64,000 nt of DNA from an uncultured Granulosicoccaceae bacterium (GCA_938005265.1 CALLOA010000061.1:1-64000); one strand, 5' to 3'. Shown: positions 8,560 to 18,367, counted from the first letter of the stretch. Numbers and translations: made by a program. Notes: generated from the sequence alone by a model not told the origin.

Positions 8560-9312
8560 AGCACTGGAATAAACCAATTGTTACAAAACTGGCCTTCGGG
8601 CACGGTAGCTACACAAGCCTTACTAAGCAAGCACGGTATCGATAGGCGCGCAGCTAGCAAGTATGTGGCATCCAACTGGCTGGAAAGAATTGGCGAAGGC
8701 GCTTATCGCAGGCCTGGAAAAACAATAAAGTGGTTTGGCGCTGTTCACGCATTGCAAACACAACTTCAATTACCTGTGCATCCCGGGGGCATCACGGCAA
8801 TGGAGTACCTAGGTTACGCACACAACATCACTACTGGCCAACGCACGGTTTTTTTGTTCGCCAAACCCGGTACACGCTTGCCAACGTGGTTCAATAACAA
8901 TGACTGGGGCGTACCGATACAACTCAGCACAACGGGTGCGCTTCCCTTTGAACTTCAGAACATGACTAATAAGGCTATTGAAGGCGTTAGCATTGATATA
9001 CCGTGTTTGGAACTGGCAGCCCTAGAGATGCTGTATCAAGTACCAAAACAGCAAAGCTATGAAGAAGCCTTTCATGTGATGGAGGCACTGACCTCACTAC
9101 GCCCATCAGTCGTGCAACATTTGCTTGAACACTGCACATCTATAAAAACAAAGCGTCTCTCTATGCATGTGGCAGAACAACTTCAATTGCCATGGGTTAA
9201 ACAAGTTAATCTGGACCTGATTGATTTTGGCAAAGGCAAACGAACCATACACAAAGGTGGGCAGCTGTTCCCGAAGTACCAACTGGTCGTTGATCAACAG
9301 AGCGACTATTGA
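8557..9312 (+). CDS. abiEi: AbiEi-type antitoxin (type IV toxin-antitoxin)
   Basis: 251 residues. The N-terminus (about 1-60) looks like a winged-helix DNA-binding segment: VATQALLSKHGIDRRAASKY then WLERIGEGAYRRPG, the typical AbiEi pattern in which a helix-turn-helix leads into a short beta wing. The rest matches the AbiEi C-terminal antitoxin region (HPGGITAMEYLGYAH, then IPCLELAALEMLY). The known role is to repress its own operon and counter the AbiEii nucleotidyltransferase toxin. The toxin gene begins 6 bp after its stop. Start ATG 8557; only a weak AGGG precedes it, and the candidate operator overlaps it. Confidence 0.88.
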   Translation: MSTGINQLLQNWPSGTVATQALLSKHGIDRRAASKYVASNWLERIGEGAYRRPGKTIKWFGAVHALQTQLQLPVHPGGITAMEYLGYAHNITTGQRTVFLFAKPGTRLPTWFNNNDWGVPIQLSTTGALPFELQNMTNKAIEGVSIDIPCLELAALEMLYQVPKQQSYEEAFHVMEALTSLRPSVVQHLLEHCTSIKTKRLSMHVAEQLQLPWVKQVNLDLIDFGKGKRTIHKGGQLFPKYQLVVDQQSDY

Positions 9313-9318
9313 TTTGTC

Positions 9319-10233
9319 ATGGTTAAAGTCTCTGCCAAGTATAACGATCAAGTCGCTCTGCTATTGCGCTGCCTACCGGCTTTGCGTCACACGCCAAAGT
9401 TTGCACTGAAAGGCGGGACTGCGTTAAACCTGTTTATCGAAGACATGCCGAGGCTATCGGTTGATATCGACCTTGCCTATCTTCCGGTTGTCACCCGTGA
9501 GGCAGCCTTACATGACATAGAGATACAACTAAACACAATAGCGGAGCACATTTCACAGACGATACCCGGTGTGGAACTTCAGTTCGCTACTCCACAAAGC
9601 CTCAAGCTGTTGGTTCGTTTCGACCAATCCATTGTGAAAATCGAAGTCAACCCTGTGGTAAGAGGCAACGTTTTGCCAACAGTAGTGAAATCGCTTTGCA
9701 CACAAGCCCAGACACAATACGAGACGTACGTGGAAGTGCAATGTCTGGATGATGCGGAATTGTATGCAGGTAAAATTTGCGCCGCGTTGGATAGACAACA
9801 TCCCAGAGATCTTTTCGATTTAATGCCGCTGGAACCATTTGAGTCAATTACTAACGAAACGCGACAAATGTTGGTGGTTTATCTGGCAGCTCACTCCAAA
9901 CCCATTGCCGAGATGTTGGCTCCGAGAACAAAAGACATAGACCAGCTCTTCAATCAGCAATTTGTCGGCATGACCGCAGAGCCTGTAGAACTTGAAGCAC
10001 TACACGCAATCCAGAAACGGTTGTTCAAGTGGGCGTGCTCTGCATTAACAGCCGATGAACGTGCATTTTTACTTTCGATCAAGAAGGGCGAGCCGAACTG
10101 GCAATTGTTACCTTACAATAATCTGGAGAAATGGCCTGCCATTCGATGGAAGCTACACAACATTCGAAACATGAAACCCGCAAAACATCGTGAGGCAATT
10201 GCACGACTAGAGAAGGTGATGGCAGCCAAATGA
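9319..10233 (+). CDS. abiEii: AbiEii-type nucleotidyltransferase toxin
   Basis: 304 residues. It has the AbiEii/AbiGii nucleotidyltransferase signature: KGGTALNLF (31-39), SVDIDLAYLP (47-56) carrying the two metal-binding aspartates, a Lys in the KIEVNPV region, and HPRDLFDLM in the second half. Members of this family transfer nucleotides to RNA targets, reported for tRNA acceptor ends in mycobacterial relatives, and act in growth arrest and phage abortive infection. All the key motifs look intact. It is co-transcribed with the antitoxin, and the pair lies in an accessory stretch beside tRNA genes. The target in this organism is not known. Confidence 0.88.
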   Translation: MVKVSAKYNDQVALLLRCLPALRHTPKFALKGGTALNLFIEDMPRLSVDIDLAYLPVVTREAALHDIEIQLNTIAEHISQTIPGVELQFATPQSLKLLVRFDQSIVKIEVNPVVRGNVLPTVVKSLCTQAQTQYETYVEVQCLDDAELYAGKICAALDRQHPRDLFDLMPLEPFESITNETRQMLVVYLAAHSKPIAEMLAPRTKDIDQLFNQQFVGMTAEPVELEALHAIQKRLFKWACSALTADERAFLLSIKKGEPNWQLLPYNNLEKWPAIRWKLHNIRNMKPAKHREAIARLEKVMAAK

Positions 10234-10582
10234 ATCAAAACGAATGCCTCTCGAAATAACACAAAAATTGATTGAATCACCGTGCCCTGGTCTCTTAACG
10301 CGTTGGGTTTCGTATTACAACGCAGCAGAGCGGTTAACCCGAGTGTCGCACATTTTAATGCTACCCCCCAATCTATCGATGATCTGATTGTGCAAACTTA
10401 AGGGGACGGCTACTTACAACTAGCACGGGGCGTACAAAGGAATAAGAAAACGGTTGATTGAAGAGTCTTCTTAAGCGCAGGCGAGCGCAAAGTGACAGTG
10501 TATTCGATAAAAAGTATCCACAAGACTCCCCACAAGTAGATTCAGCAATTTTACACGAAATTATTTATGTGATTGTTTTCAC
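10234..10582. other. 349-bp intergenic region without a supported gene
   Basis: Lies between the AbiE toxin and tRNA-Leu. No open frame with a family signature, no hairpin with a T-run and no copy of the tRNA 3' end were seen by eye. Confidence 0.5.
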
Positions 10583-10669
10583 TGGTGCCCGGGGCCGGAC
10601 TTGAACCGGCACGGTGTTACCACCGAGGGATTTTAAGTCCCTTGCGTCTACCAATTTCGCCACCCGGGC
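10583..10669 (-). tRNA. tRNA-Leu (anticodon TAA)
   Basis: The minus strand reads GCCCGGG at the 5' end and CCCGGGC plus encoded CCA at the 3' end, giving a perfect acceptor stem. The anticodon stem AGGGA/TCCCT encloses CTTAAAA, so the anticodon is TAA. A long variable arm (CGGTGGTAACACCGT) marks it as class II, as expected for leucine. The T-arm has GTTCAAGTC. Length is 87 with CCA. Confidence 0.97.
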
Positions 10670-10836
10670 GTCGGGGGGACTTTTTGAGGGGTCTGCGTTT
10701 TTTGCAGGTGGGCAGAATACCATATTTCGGGTATTTTGGCCTTTGGTTGTTAGTGTTGAATATAGCTGAAATGGCCCGAAATTAAAGTAGCCTTAAACAG
10801 CTACTCTAACCCCAGGCCAACTCAACAGCCTATAGA

Positions 10837-11829
10837 CTACGATCCACCATCATCCGATGGCAGCTCACGCCCACTATATTTTCTCAACGCTTTCCACTGA
10901 TAATCAACATAGCCATCATCATGAGTAATCTCCTGGCCAAAGTCATGGGCATTCCTCATATGAAAAGCGATTAGCCAGATATGCCTGATCACCACGAAAG
11001 TATCGTGCAGGGCGAGATCCGCTTTATTGATCTTTTTGACCGACTGATAGCCTTCGATAAAGGCATCCCAAAGCTCAGGCTTCTTTCTCGGAATAGCGCC
11101 CCATTTAAAGGTAGCGAGATCAAAGGCTCTGAAGCCAAAGCCACACTCTTCGAAATCGAAGTGCGTGATGACGCCCTCATGCAGGTGGTTATTGCCGCCA
11201 TGTACATCGGCATGCACGAAGCCGTAGTCTAGCTCATTGACGGGTGCTGCCAGCACTGCCTCATGGGCTTCCTTCACTAGCTCCTCCAGAAAAGCCAGCT
11301 TATCCGGGCGATGTTGTACGTGTGGGCGAATGTCGTTTACGCGTTCAACCAGTAGCAGCTGAAGATCAAGCTCCGGTCGTTTGAATGTCGATTTAAAGGA
11401 CTCCGATACTTTATGCATCTGCGCTACTGACTCACCCATCAAGCGGCAATTCTCCGCCTTGGAATAATCAGGTTCATCACCCTTGGCAAAGGTTGTAAGA
11501 ATGGCGAAACGATTACCCTCCGGAGCCGCGATTTCGGTCACATAGCCACCGGATTTACGCGGTATCGGGTAGGCGGCCGGAAAGCCCTGGCTGTGCAGGT
11601 GCAATAGTGCCTCCAGTTCGAAGTCTATGCTCTCACGGGGAAAGACACCCTGGCGATAGATGCGCATGGAATATTTCTTACCATCGGCGCAGCGTATCTC
11701 GTAGATATCATTTGAACCCTTTGACCAGAACAGGCATTCCTGCGGGTTGTCGATCTCGTAGTCACAAACCACCTTGGTTAATAGGTCGTTTGCACTGATT
11801 GTTGAATAGCTTGATTGTAGTTGTTGCAT
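10837..11829 (-). CDS. phosphotransferase of the aminoglycoside/choline/homoserine kinase family
   Basis: 330 residues. It carries the protein-kinase-like small-molecule kinase signature: the catalytic loop YGFVHADVHGGNNH (H-x-D...N) followed by the metal-binding HFDFEECGFG. An N-terminal lobe has KYSMRIYRQG, likely the ATP-positioning segment. The family phosphorylates amino-alcohols, sugars, homoserine or Ser/Thr in proteins (SrkA-like), and the substrate cannot be told here. It lies between tRNA-Leu and tRNA-Cys, which are normally adjacent in this gene order, so it looks inserted. Start ATG 11829. Confidence 0.8.
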   Translation of the reverse strand: MQQLQSSYSTISANDLLTKVVCDYEIDNPQECLFWSKGSNDIYEIRCADGKKYSMRIYRQGVFPRESIDFELEALLHLHSQGFPAAYPIPRKSGGYVTEIAAPEGNRFAILTTFAKGDEPDYSKAENCRLMGESVAQMHKVSESFKSTFKRPELDLQLLLVERVNDIRPHVQHRPDKLAFLEELVKEAHEAVLAAPVNELDYGFVHADVHGGNNHLHEGVITHFDFEECGFGFRAFDLATFKWGAIPRKKPELWDAFIEGYQSVKKINKADLALHDTFVVIRHIWLIAFHMRNAHDFGQEITHDDGYVDYQWKALRKYSGRELPSDDGGS

Positions 11830-12089
11830 GAGCTAAAGATTCCCTGTTTGACCCATCCAACCGCAGGCGTTGTAAGCCAGCAATACCAAAGACTGCCAAT
11901 AACAGCAATAGGGCAAATCATCCGGGCCTGAATAAGCTCCCACTTTCGTGGCGAGCAGGACAGTTCTTGTAGAACCGTTCTAGAGAGACGATCAGAAAAT
12001 ACTGATCAGGGGATTAGTTGAGATGGGAATCTTTGAAAAAACATGTTTACACCGATCGTTCGATGAACCAATGGAATTCAATGTACCAA

Positions 12090-12163
12090 TGGAGGCTGAA
12101 CCCGGAATCGAACCGAGGTACACGGCTTTGCAGGCCGCTGCATAACCACTCTGCCATTCAGCC
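12090..12163 (-). tRNA. tRNA-Cys (anticodon GCA)
   Basis: The minus strand has acceptor arms GGCTGAA and TTCAGCC with an encoded CCA. The anticodon loop CTGCAAA is closed by GCGGC/GCCGT, giving GCA. The T-loop GGTTCGATTCC is normal. Length 74 with CCA. Confidence 0.97.
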
Positions 12164-12209
12164 AGCGTGGGTAAATAAGGCTGACAATAAAAAAGGGCTG
12201 ACAAGAAAT

Positions 12210-12285
12210 TGGAGCGGGAAACGAGATTCGAACTCGCGACCTCAACCTTGGCAAGGTTGCGCTCTACCAACTGAGCTATTCCCGC
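12210..12285 (-). tRNA. tRNA-Gly (anticodon GCC)
   Basis: The minus strand has acceptor arms GCGGGAA and TTCCCGC with encoded CCA. The anticodon loop TTGCCAA is closed by CAACC/GGTTG, giving GCC. D-arm GCTCAGTTGGTAGAGC and T-arm GAGTTCGAATCTC are standard. Length 76. It follows pgsA as in Pseudomonas and E. coli. Confidence 0.97.
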
Positions 12286-12359
12286 AAACTGTGCAGCCTC
12301 AGTATTTTGGTAGCTAACAGCGATTCTGTCAACTTCCAAATGCCTGTTTTTTCAGCCAA

Positions 12360-12983
12360 TCACTGATTCTTTTGCGGCAAGGTGTCCGATGCGAACGCCG
12401 CTCGTATGTAGGCCACCATCGACCAGATGGTCAGGATAGTAGCAATGTACAGGGCAACCATGCCGATCTTGTACGTGGGCAGCCCATAGAGGTCGTGGTG
12501 CCACAACAAAAGGGCTAGCGCGATGATCTGCAGTGTGGTTTTGACCTTGCCCAGGTAGCCCACTGCAACCTTGCCCCTCTGCCCCATTTCGGCCATCCAC
12601 TCACGCAAGGCGCTAATGGTGATTTCACGCCCGATCACGATTATTGCCGGAATCGTCAACCAGGGTGTATTGTCAAATTCGACAATCAGAATAAGGACAC
12701 AGGCAACCATCAGCTTATCGGCCACCGGGTCCAGAAACGCACCGAATCGGGATTCCTGGCCCAGCTTGCGTGCCAGGTAACCATCCAGCCAATCGGTGAT
12801 CCCTGCAAGCACAAAAATAATGCAACTGGCCGGCCGTGCCCATGAGTAATCGAGGTAGAAAACCACGACAATTACCGGCAGCAGCACGATCCGCAGCAGT
12901 GTCAGGATAACTGGTATGTTAAGTACAATCACGTCTTGTGGTGCACTACGCAAGGTTGTTGATACAGTTGCCACGTTAACCAA
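12360..12983 (-). CDS. pgsA: CDP-diacylglycerol--glycerol-3-phosphate 3-phosphatidyltransferase
   Basis: Up to 207 residues. It contains the CDP-alcohol phosphotransferase motif DWLDGYLARKLGQ followed by GAFLDPVADK, with all aspartates of the D-G-x2-A-R...G...D-x3-D signature. Several membrane helices are present (IVLLPVIVVVFYLDY, LMVACVLILIV, TLQIIALALLLW, MVALYIATILTIWSMVAY). The enzyme makes phosphatidylglycerophosphate, the first committed step to phosphatidylglycerol. The start is uncertain: a TTG at 12983 gives the listed length, while a GTG at 12932 would begin just before LNIPVILTLLR, closer to the usual family N-terminus. It sits between uvrC and tRNA-Gly in the conserved order. Confidence 0.93.
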   Translation of the reverse strand: MVNVATVSTTLRSAPQDVIVLNIPVILTLLRIVLLPVIVVVFYLDYSWARPASCIIFVLAGITDWLDGYLARKLGQESRFGAFLDPVADKLMVACVLILIVEFDNTPWLTIPAIIVIGREITISALREWMAEMGQRGKVAVGYLGKVKTTLQIIALALLLWHHDLYGLPTYKIGMVALYIATILTIWSMVAYIRAAFASDTLPQKNQ

Positions 12984-13095
12984 AGAGATACCCGAAAATC
13001 AAATAGAAAAGTGGTGTACCGCCGTGCCGGAGCAAATCCATAGCAGCATAAAATATCGCATAACTTGTTGCACAACCACATCATTTACATCCAGT

Positions 13096-15021
13096 TCATG
13101 GCACAGGTTTCGACGGATGCAGCGTCTCGTACACGGCTTCGGCCAATGGGTGGCTAATACCGGGTACACCAGCTATATCCTCAATACCTGCAAGTTCGAG
13201 GCCCCGCAAACCACCAAAATGTGTGAGCAGCTGCTTGCGCCGCTTTGGCCCCAGCCCTCTTATATCTTCCAGCACCGAGCGTTTGCGTGCCTTGGCGCGT
13301 TTACCACGATGCCCGGCAATGGCAAACCGATGCGCCTCATCACGAATCTGTTGAACCAGCAACAAGGCGGGCGAATCACTGCCTAACTGTGTTTCGCTAT
13401 TATTATGCTGCAGGATAAGTGTTTCATCACCAGCCCTCCGGTCAGGCCCCTTGGCGACACCAACCAGAGTGATTTCCTCGATCTGCAATTCACTCATTAC
13501 CTCAACAGCCACACCCAATTGCCCCTTGCCACCATCAATGAAAAGGATGTCCGGCAATGCACGGTTTTCTTTTAACATGCGGGTGTAACGCCGCTGCAGC
13601 GCCTGGCGCATAGCGGCGTAGTCATCACCCGGCGTGATGTCTTCAATGTTGAAGCGACGATATTCGGCCTTGACCGCTCCTTCCGCGTTAAAAACAACAC
13701 ACGATGCAACGGTAGCCTCGCCCATGGTATGGCTGATATCAAAACACTCCATGCGTTGTGGCATGTCGTCATGCCCGACAAAACGCCGCAAGTCATCAAG
13801 CCTTGCAGCCATGCCGGACCGCGACGAAAGCCTTGTTGCCAGCGCAATCTCTGCATTGGTGACTGCCAACGTTTGCAACTTGGCTCTGTCACTGCGAACA
13901 CGCCAAGCGATGCTTACCGCACTGCCGGTTCGTTCGCTGAACACTTGCTCGAGAAAGTCCGTATCGTCTATTTCTTCGCTAACGATTATCTCACGCGGCA
14001 CCTCATGTTCGAAGTAAAACTGTGTGACGAAGGCGTTAAGAATATCCCGTGAGGTACTGCCATCCGGCGTTGCTGGATAAAACGCGTTGTTACCAAGATT
14101 GATTCCGTTACGAACATGAAACACTTGCACACAACTCACGCCACCTTTCGTTTTGGCAGCCACATAGTCGCAGTTGCTGGCCTCGCTCATGTTGCCACCG
14201 CGGTCGCCTATCATTTTCAACGTACCCAACTGGTCACGCAGTTTCGCAGCACGTTCGAATTCAAGTTCGGCCGCTGCTTCATCCATCTGCACCGCCAGGT
14301 TATTCAACACTTCCTTCTCGCGCCCTTCCAGAATCTTGATCGTCATATCCACATCACGGCGATACTCTTCAGCACTCACCATATCGACACAAGGTGCTGT
14401 ACAACGGCGTATCTGGTATTGCAGGCAGGGCCTGGAGCGATTGCGAAAGTAACTATCCTCACACTGACGCACCCGAAACAGTTTCTGCACCAGTCGCAAG
14501 GAGCGTTTTACCGCTCCCGCGTTCGGATAGGGGCCGATATATTTACCGGGCCTTTTGCGCGAGCCACGCTGGTAACTGACACGCGGGAACTCATCACGCG
14601 TGGAGATAAAAACATAGGGGTAGCTTTTATCGTCGCGCAACACCACGTTGTAGCGTGGCCGGTGTTCCTTGATCAGGTTGTGTTCAAGCACCAGCGCATC
14701 ACTCGGGTTGGCGGTTACGGTGAACTGCACATCCTGAATCTGTGCCACCAACACGCGGGTTTTCGGGCTATCGTGGTTTTTCTGGAAATAGCTGGAAAGG
14801 CGATTTTTAAGATTTTTTGCCTTACCTACATAGATAACATCACCGTGTGCGTTAAACATGCGGTAAACACCAGGCCGGCTGGTCACAGTTTTAAGGAAAG
14901 CCTTGGCGTCAAACGGTGCAAGCTCTGGCGTTTCCAGAGGCTGTTCACCGCTGTCGGGCGATTGCGGTGTTTCATCATTCGCACCATCTGCCGACTTGCT
15001 GTCTGTTTCATTGCCCACCAT
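13096..15021 (-). CDS. uvrC: excinuclease ABC subunit C
   Basis: 641 residues. The GIY-YIG nuclease domain is near the N-terminus (SRPGVYRMFNAHGDVIYVGK, then NLKNRLSSYF), followed by a Cys-rich segment (CLQYQIRRCTAPC), a UVR motif (AAELEFERAAKLRDQL), the UvrC RNase H-like domain (MECFDISHTMGE, then DILFIDGGKGQL) and a C-terminal helix-hairpin-helix (LEDIRGLGPKRRKQLL). It makes the two incisions in nucleotide excision repair with UvrAB. The first 35 or so residues before the GIY-YIG domain are acidic and poorly conserved-looking. Start ATG 15021. Transcribed after the uvrY regulator and before pgsA. Confidence 0.97.
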   Translation of the reverse strand: MVGNETDSKSADGANDETPQSPDSGEQPLETPELAPFDAKAFLKTVTSRPGVYRMFNAHGDVIYVGKAKNLKNRLSSYFQKNHDSPKTRVLVAQIQDVQFTVTANPSDALVLEHNLIKEHRPRYNVVLRDDKSYPYVFISTRDEFPRVSYQRGSRKRPGKYIGPYPNAGAVKRSLRLVQKLFRVRQCEDSYFRNRSRPCLQYQIRRCTAPCVDMVSAEEYRRDVDMTIKILEGREKEVLNNLAVQMDEAAAELEFERAAKLRDQLGTLKMIGDRGGNMSEASNCDYVAAKTKGGVSCVQVFHVRNGINLGNNAFYPATPDGSTSRDILNAFVTQFYFEHEVPREIIVSEEIDDTDFLEQVFSERTGSAVSIAWRVRSDRAKLQTLAVTNAEIALATRLSSRSGMAARLDDLRRFVGHDDMPQRMECFDISHTMGEATVASCVVFNAEGAVKAEYRRFNIEDITPGDDYAAMRQALQRRYTRMLKENRALPDILFIDGGKGQLGVAVEVMSELQIEEITLVGVAKGPDRRAGDETLILQHNNSETQLGSDSPALLLVQQIRDEAHRFAIAGHRGKRAKARKRSVLEDIRGLGPKRRKQLLTHFGGLRGLELAGIEDIAGVPGISHPLAEAVYETLHPSKPVP

Positions 15022-15107
15022 ATAGTCAAAAGACTAGCTGCACGGGCCAACGACTGCAATGATTTAAGTCATTTTAAATAGAGTGAATTAGACAAAGAAA
15101 ACGCAAA

Positions 15108-15776
15108 CTACGGTAAGAGTTGATCAATCATACCGGTTCGGTGGAACAAAGCCGACAGCTCTGCCAGGCCCGATACGCCCAACTTACGGTAGGCTCGTGT
15201 GCGATGGGTACTCACGGTTTTTTCGCTGATATGCAATTCTTCAGCGATCTGGCGGTTGGTTTTATCCCGTACCAACATTAAGCAGATCTGGTATTCACGC
15301 TTGCTGAGGGTGGCAATTTTTGCCAGATCATCCTCACCGGCATTATCGCTCGTCTCGAGAAGCTCTGTGACAGCCGGTGAAACGTAGACATTACCAGCCA
15401 GCACTTCGCGCACTGCGCGTTCCATCTGCCTCGGATTACAATCCTTGGTGAGATAGCCCTGAACCCCGTTTTGCAACAGCTGGCGAACGTAAGTTACTTC
15501 GGTCGCCGCAGTCATGATAATTATTTTCGTATTGCGGTGAGAACGCCGTAGCTTCATGGCAGCCTCTACACCACTGATTCCTGGCAGCTTCAAATCCATC
15601 AACACAATATCGATGGGCTCCTCGCGTACCCTCTGAAGGGCGCACTCGCCGGTCGCGGCTTCACTAAACTTTAAGGGGTAGCCACTATCCTCCAGCAACC
15701 GTTGTGTGCCAGCACGAACAAACTCGTGATCATCAACTATGAGTACCGAGAATTCGGCACGGGTGAAATTCGACAT
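15108..15776 (-). CDS. uvrY: GacA/UvrY-type response regulator (NarL/LuxR family)
   Basis: 222 residues. The receiver domain has the acidic pair D15/D16 (VLIVDDHEF), the phospho-acceptor D61 (VLMDLKLPG), T in MTAATE and K in YLTKD. A LuxR-type helix-turn-helix occupies the C-terminus (LSKREYQICLMLVRDKTNRQ, then ISEKTVSTHRTRAYRKLG). GacA/UvrY works with the BarA/GacS kinase to switch on small RNAs that sequester CsrA/RsmA. The assignment rests on family features and on its place upstream of uvrC. I set the start at ATG 15776, which has GAGG at a 5-base spacing, rather than a GTG six bases earlier. No GacS-type kinase lies in the window. Confidence 0.9.
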   Translation of the reverse strand: MSNFTRAEFSVLIVDDHEFVRAGTQRLLEDSGYPLKFSEAATGECALQRVREEPIDIVLMDLKLPGISGVEAAMKLRRSHRNTKIIIMTAATEVTYVRQLLQNGVQGYLTKDCNPRQMERAVREVLAGNVYVSPAVTELLETSDNAGEDDLAKIATLSKREYQICLMLVRDKTNRQIAEELHISEKTVSTHRTRAYRKLGVSGLAELSALFHRTGMIDQLLP

Positions 15777-15948
15777 GGCCACCTCAGCGGGAAATAAAGG
15801 GCAAGTGATAAATCGCTGCCGAATAAGCTAGAGACTGCGGCGGTGGCTAATCAAGGAAAGGGCGAAAATTTACTGACCTACTGCGACGTGCTTCTCGTTT
15901 TGGATTCGGCAAGCGCACCGCCGGGGATGGCAGGGAGAGACAACAGGG

Positions 15949-16935
15949 CTAATATTCGATCAGTGCCGAGCCCCAGGTAAAACCGCCACCAAACCCTTCA
16001 ATAATGAGAGTTTCACCGCGCTTGATGCGGCCATCTGATACGCCGGCATGCAACGCAAGTGGGATCGACGCAGCAGAGGTGTTGCCCTGCTCTGCTACAG
16101 TCAAAATGACCTTTTCCATCGGCAGGCGAAGTTTTTTGGCAGTTGCCGCAATGATGCGCAGGTTGGCCTGATGAGGCACCAGCCAATCCACATCGTCCCG
16201 CACCATGCCGTTAGCTTCCAGTGTCTCATCGGCTATACGCCCCAGAGTCTTCACAGCCATTTTAAACACTTCAGAACCTGCCATTTCAACATAGGCACGG
16301 CCATCCTTCACAGCTGCCAGGTTGTTGGAGACACCACTAGGCACATGAAGTAGCTCAGCGTAGTCTCCGTCTGCATGCAAGTGTGTGGAGTATATGCCTG
16401 GCTCTTCACTGGCAGTAATCACTACAGCACCAGCACCATCACCAAACAACACGCAGGTATTGCGATCAGTCCAATCGATAATTCGAGAAAAGGTTTCAGC
16501 GCCCACCACCAGCGCACATTTGGCAGCACCGGTTTTCACAAATTTATCGGCAACACCCAGCGCATAAACAAATCCGGTGCAGACAGCCTGCACATCAAAA
16601 GCCGGGCAACCGTGTACATCCAGTTTGCTTTGCAGCAGACAGGCAGTACTTGGAAACACCCTGTCAGGTGTGGTGGTTGCAACAACTATCAGATCAATAT
16701 CGGACGCGTCAATGCCGGCATTGGCAATGGCAACACGCGATGCTTTCTCAGCCAGATCGAGCGTAAACTCATCTTCCGCGGCGATATGGCGCTGGGTGAT
16801 ACCGGTACGCGACGTTATCCACTCATCGCTGGTCTCGACCATGGATTCGAGTTCGGCGTTAGTCATGATGCGTTCAGGCAAATATCCGCCTGTGCCGGCG
16901 ATACGACTGTAAACACTGCCAGTGTCACCACTCAT
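15949..16935 (-). CDS. fabH: 3-oxoacyl-ACP synthase III
   Basis: 328 residues. The Cys-His-Asn triad is intact: C119 in VQAVCTGF, H255 in [10 protein letters not shown] and N285 in EQGNTSAAS. The C-terminal [11 protein letters not shown] is typical. FabH condenses acetyl-CoA with malonyl-ACP to start type II fatty acid synthesis. Its ATG overlaps the plsX stop by 4 bases (ATGA), indicating translational coupling. No fabD, fabG or acpP follows downstream as it does in E. coli; the cluster ends here and a GacA-type regulator comes next. Confidence 0.96.
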   Translation of the reverse strand: MSGDTGSVYSRIAGTGGYLPERIMTNAELESMVETSDEWITSRTGITQRHIAAEDEFTLDLAEKASRVAIANAGIDASDIDLIVVATTTPDRVFPSTACLLQSKLDVHGCPAFDVQAVCTGFVYALGVADKFVKTGAAKCALVVGAETFSRIIDWTDRNTCVLFGDGAGAVVITASEEPGIYSTHLHADGDYAELLHVPSGVSNNLAAVKDGRAYVEMAGSEVFKMAVKTLGRIADETLEANGMVRDDVDWLVPHQANLRIIAATAKKLRLPMEKVILTVAEQGNTSAASIPLALHAGVSDGRIKRGETLIIEGFGGGFTWGSALIEY

Positions 16936-18008
16936 ACGGAAGACTCCACGCCTTGTGCATCGGTTGGTTGCGTGATTTGCAAAAAGGCGTCTATCTGGCT
17001 GCCGATTCTTGCAGGCACATTTTTTTCGATTTCACGGTGGGCATGCATGATTGCGTTGTTAAACGATACAGCATCAGCACTGCCATGACTTTTGATCACT
17101 ACACCCTTCAAACCCAACAGGCTGGCACCATTGTAGCGACGGGGATCGATTCGGCGACCAAAAGCTTTTAAGACCGGCCGCGCAACCAGCCCACTTAATT
17201 TGGTCAGAGGGTTACGCATGAATTCCTCTTTCATGAATTGCGAGATCATCTTCGCAACACCTTCACTGGTTTTTAATGACACATTGCCGACAAAACCATC
17301 ACAAACCACTACATCCACATGCTCGGCGTAAATCTCATTACCTTCAACAAAACCGATGTAATTAAATTCGCTGGTGGCATCAAGGTTGGACAGTAACGCC
17401 GCCGCCGCTTTTACCTGCTCATTACCTTTGATGTCTTCAGAACCGATGTTCAGCAATCCAACTCTGGGTTGCTGATTGGAATCAACTGCATTGGCAAGCA
17501 CCCCTCCCATCACTGCAAACTGGAACAAATGCTCAGCCGTGCAATCTATGTTGGCGCCGAGATCGAGCATATGGGTGTGGCCACCCACAGACGGGATCGT
17601 GGTACTGATGGCCGGACGGGCAATGCCTGGAAGGGTTTTAAGAACAAACTTGCTAATGGCCAGTAACGCACCTGTGTTGCCTGCACTGACGCAGGCAGCA
17701 GCGCGACCTTGCTTGACCATGTTGATCGCCACGCGCATTGACGAATCTTTTTTCGATCGTAGTGCCGAGCTTGCGGGCTCGTCCATCTCGACAACTTCGC
17801 TTGCCGAAATAATTTCGCATTCTGCGGCTTGTTGCTGCAGTGCCGCAGGCAGTGATTTTATGCCTTCCTGCAGCTCAGACTGCAGGCCAACCAGTAACAA
17901 TTCAACAGCAGGGTTATCAAGCTTGAATTGCGCCGCCGCCGCCAGTGTCACAGCGGGGCCACCATCGCCACTCATGGCGTCGATGGCGATTGTTTGGGAG
18001 GGATTCAT
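16932..18008 (-). CDS. plsX: phosphate acyltransferase PlsX
   Basis: 358 residues, standard length. It begins [12 protein letters not shown], the PlsX signature, and has LDLGANIDC and [19 protein letters not shown] in the expected places. The enzyme makes acyl-phosphate from acyl-ACP for PlsY-dependent phospholipid synthesis. It sits between rpmF and fabH, and overlaps fabH by 4 bases. Confidence 0.96.
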   Translation of the reverse strand: MNPSQTIAIDAMSGDGGPAVTLAAAAQFKLDNPAVELLLVGLQSELQEGIKSLPAALQQQAAECEIISASEVVEMDEPASSALRSKKDSSMRVAINMVKQGRAAACVSAGNTGALLAISKFVLKTLPGIARPAISTTIPSVGGHTHMLDLGANIDCTAEHLFQFAVMGGVLANAVDSNQQPRVGLLNIGSEDIKGNEQVKAAAALLSNLDATSEFNYIGFVEGNEIYAEHVDVVVCDGFVGNVSLKTSEGVAKMISQFMKEEFMRNPLTKLSGLVARPVLKAFGRRIDPRRYNGASLLGLKGVVIKSHGSADAVSFNNAIMHAHREIEKNVPARIGSQIDAFLQITQPTDAQGVESSV

Positions 18009-18060
18009 CCGGTGCGCAGGAAGGCCTTAGTTAGTTCTGCCGGAAAATCTCAGCCAGCTA

Positions 18061-18267
18061 CTAGTCTTCGTCGTCATCCTCAAAATCATCGTCAGCCGCC
18101 TGCTCGACTACCTGCTGACCTTTGTAAAAGCCGTCTTTAGTCACATGGTGGCGACGGTGCAATTCACCGGTCGTCGGGTCGGTAGAGAGCGTGGGGCCAC
18201 TCAAACGGTCGTGAGACCGACGCATTCCACGTCTTGAAGGGGTTTTTCGACTTTTTTGTACGGCCAT
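18061..18267 (-). CDS. rpmF: 50S ribosomal protein L32
   Basis: 68 residues. The N-terminus [19 protein letters not shown] is the standard L32 start, followed by [18 protein letters not shown]. The zinc Cys residues found in some L32 proteins are absent, so it is the Cys-free form. The C-terminus carries an acidic tail of about a dozen Asp/Glu residues ([10 protein letters not shown]), beyond the end of the E. coli protein. Lies 52 bp before plsX. Confidence 0.95.
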   Translation of the reverse strand: MAVQKSRKTPSRRGMRRSHDRLSGPTLSTDPTTGELHRRHHVTKDGFYKGQQVVEQAADDDFEDDDED

Positions 18268-18319
18268 GGTGGCTGCTCCGAACTAACTTGTTGCGTAAAA
18301 TTAAAGGTACGTTCCAATT

Positions 18320-18367
18320 GGCACGTTGTTTGTGCACCAGCAATCGGTACGTTGTTTGTGCTCCAGC
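18320..18367. repeat. 22-bp direct repeat in the yceD-rpmF gap
   Basis: GGCACGTTGTTTGTGCACCAG plus C (18320-18341) recurs at 18346-18367 with two changes, at a 26-bp offset. A partial GGTACGTT is also present at 18306-18313. It lies directly upstream of rpmF, so it could influence its promoter. Confidence 0.8.

Noticed and set aside
8557-10669. Possible attachment-site duplication of the tRNA-Leu 3' end flanking the AbiE block
   Set aside because: No second copy of the tRNA 3' sequence was seen to the left of the tRNA, and no integrase is present.
12018-12317. 99-codon + strand frame and opposing 115-codon frame
   Set aside because: They run across tRNA-Cys and tRNA-Gly.
14116-15081. Long + strand frame (321 codons)
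   Set aside because: Lies opposite uvrC, which has clear domain motifs; the frame has no recognisable features.
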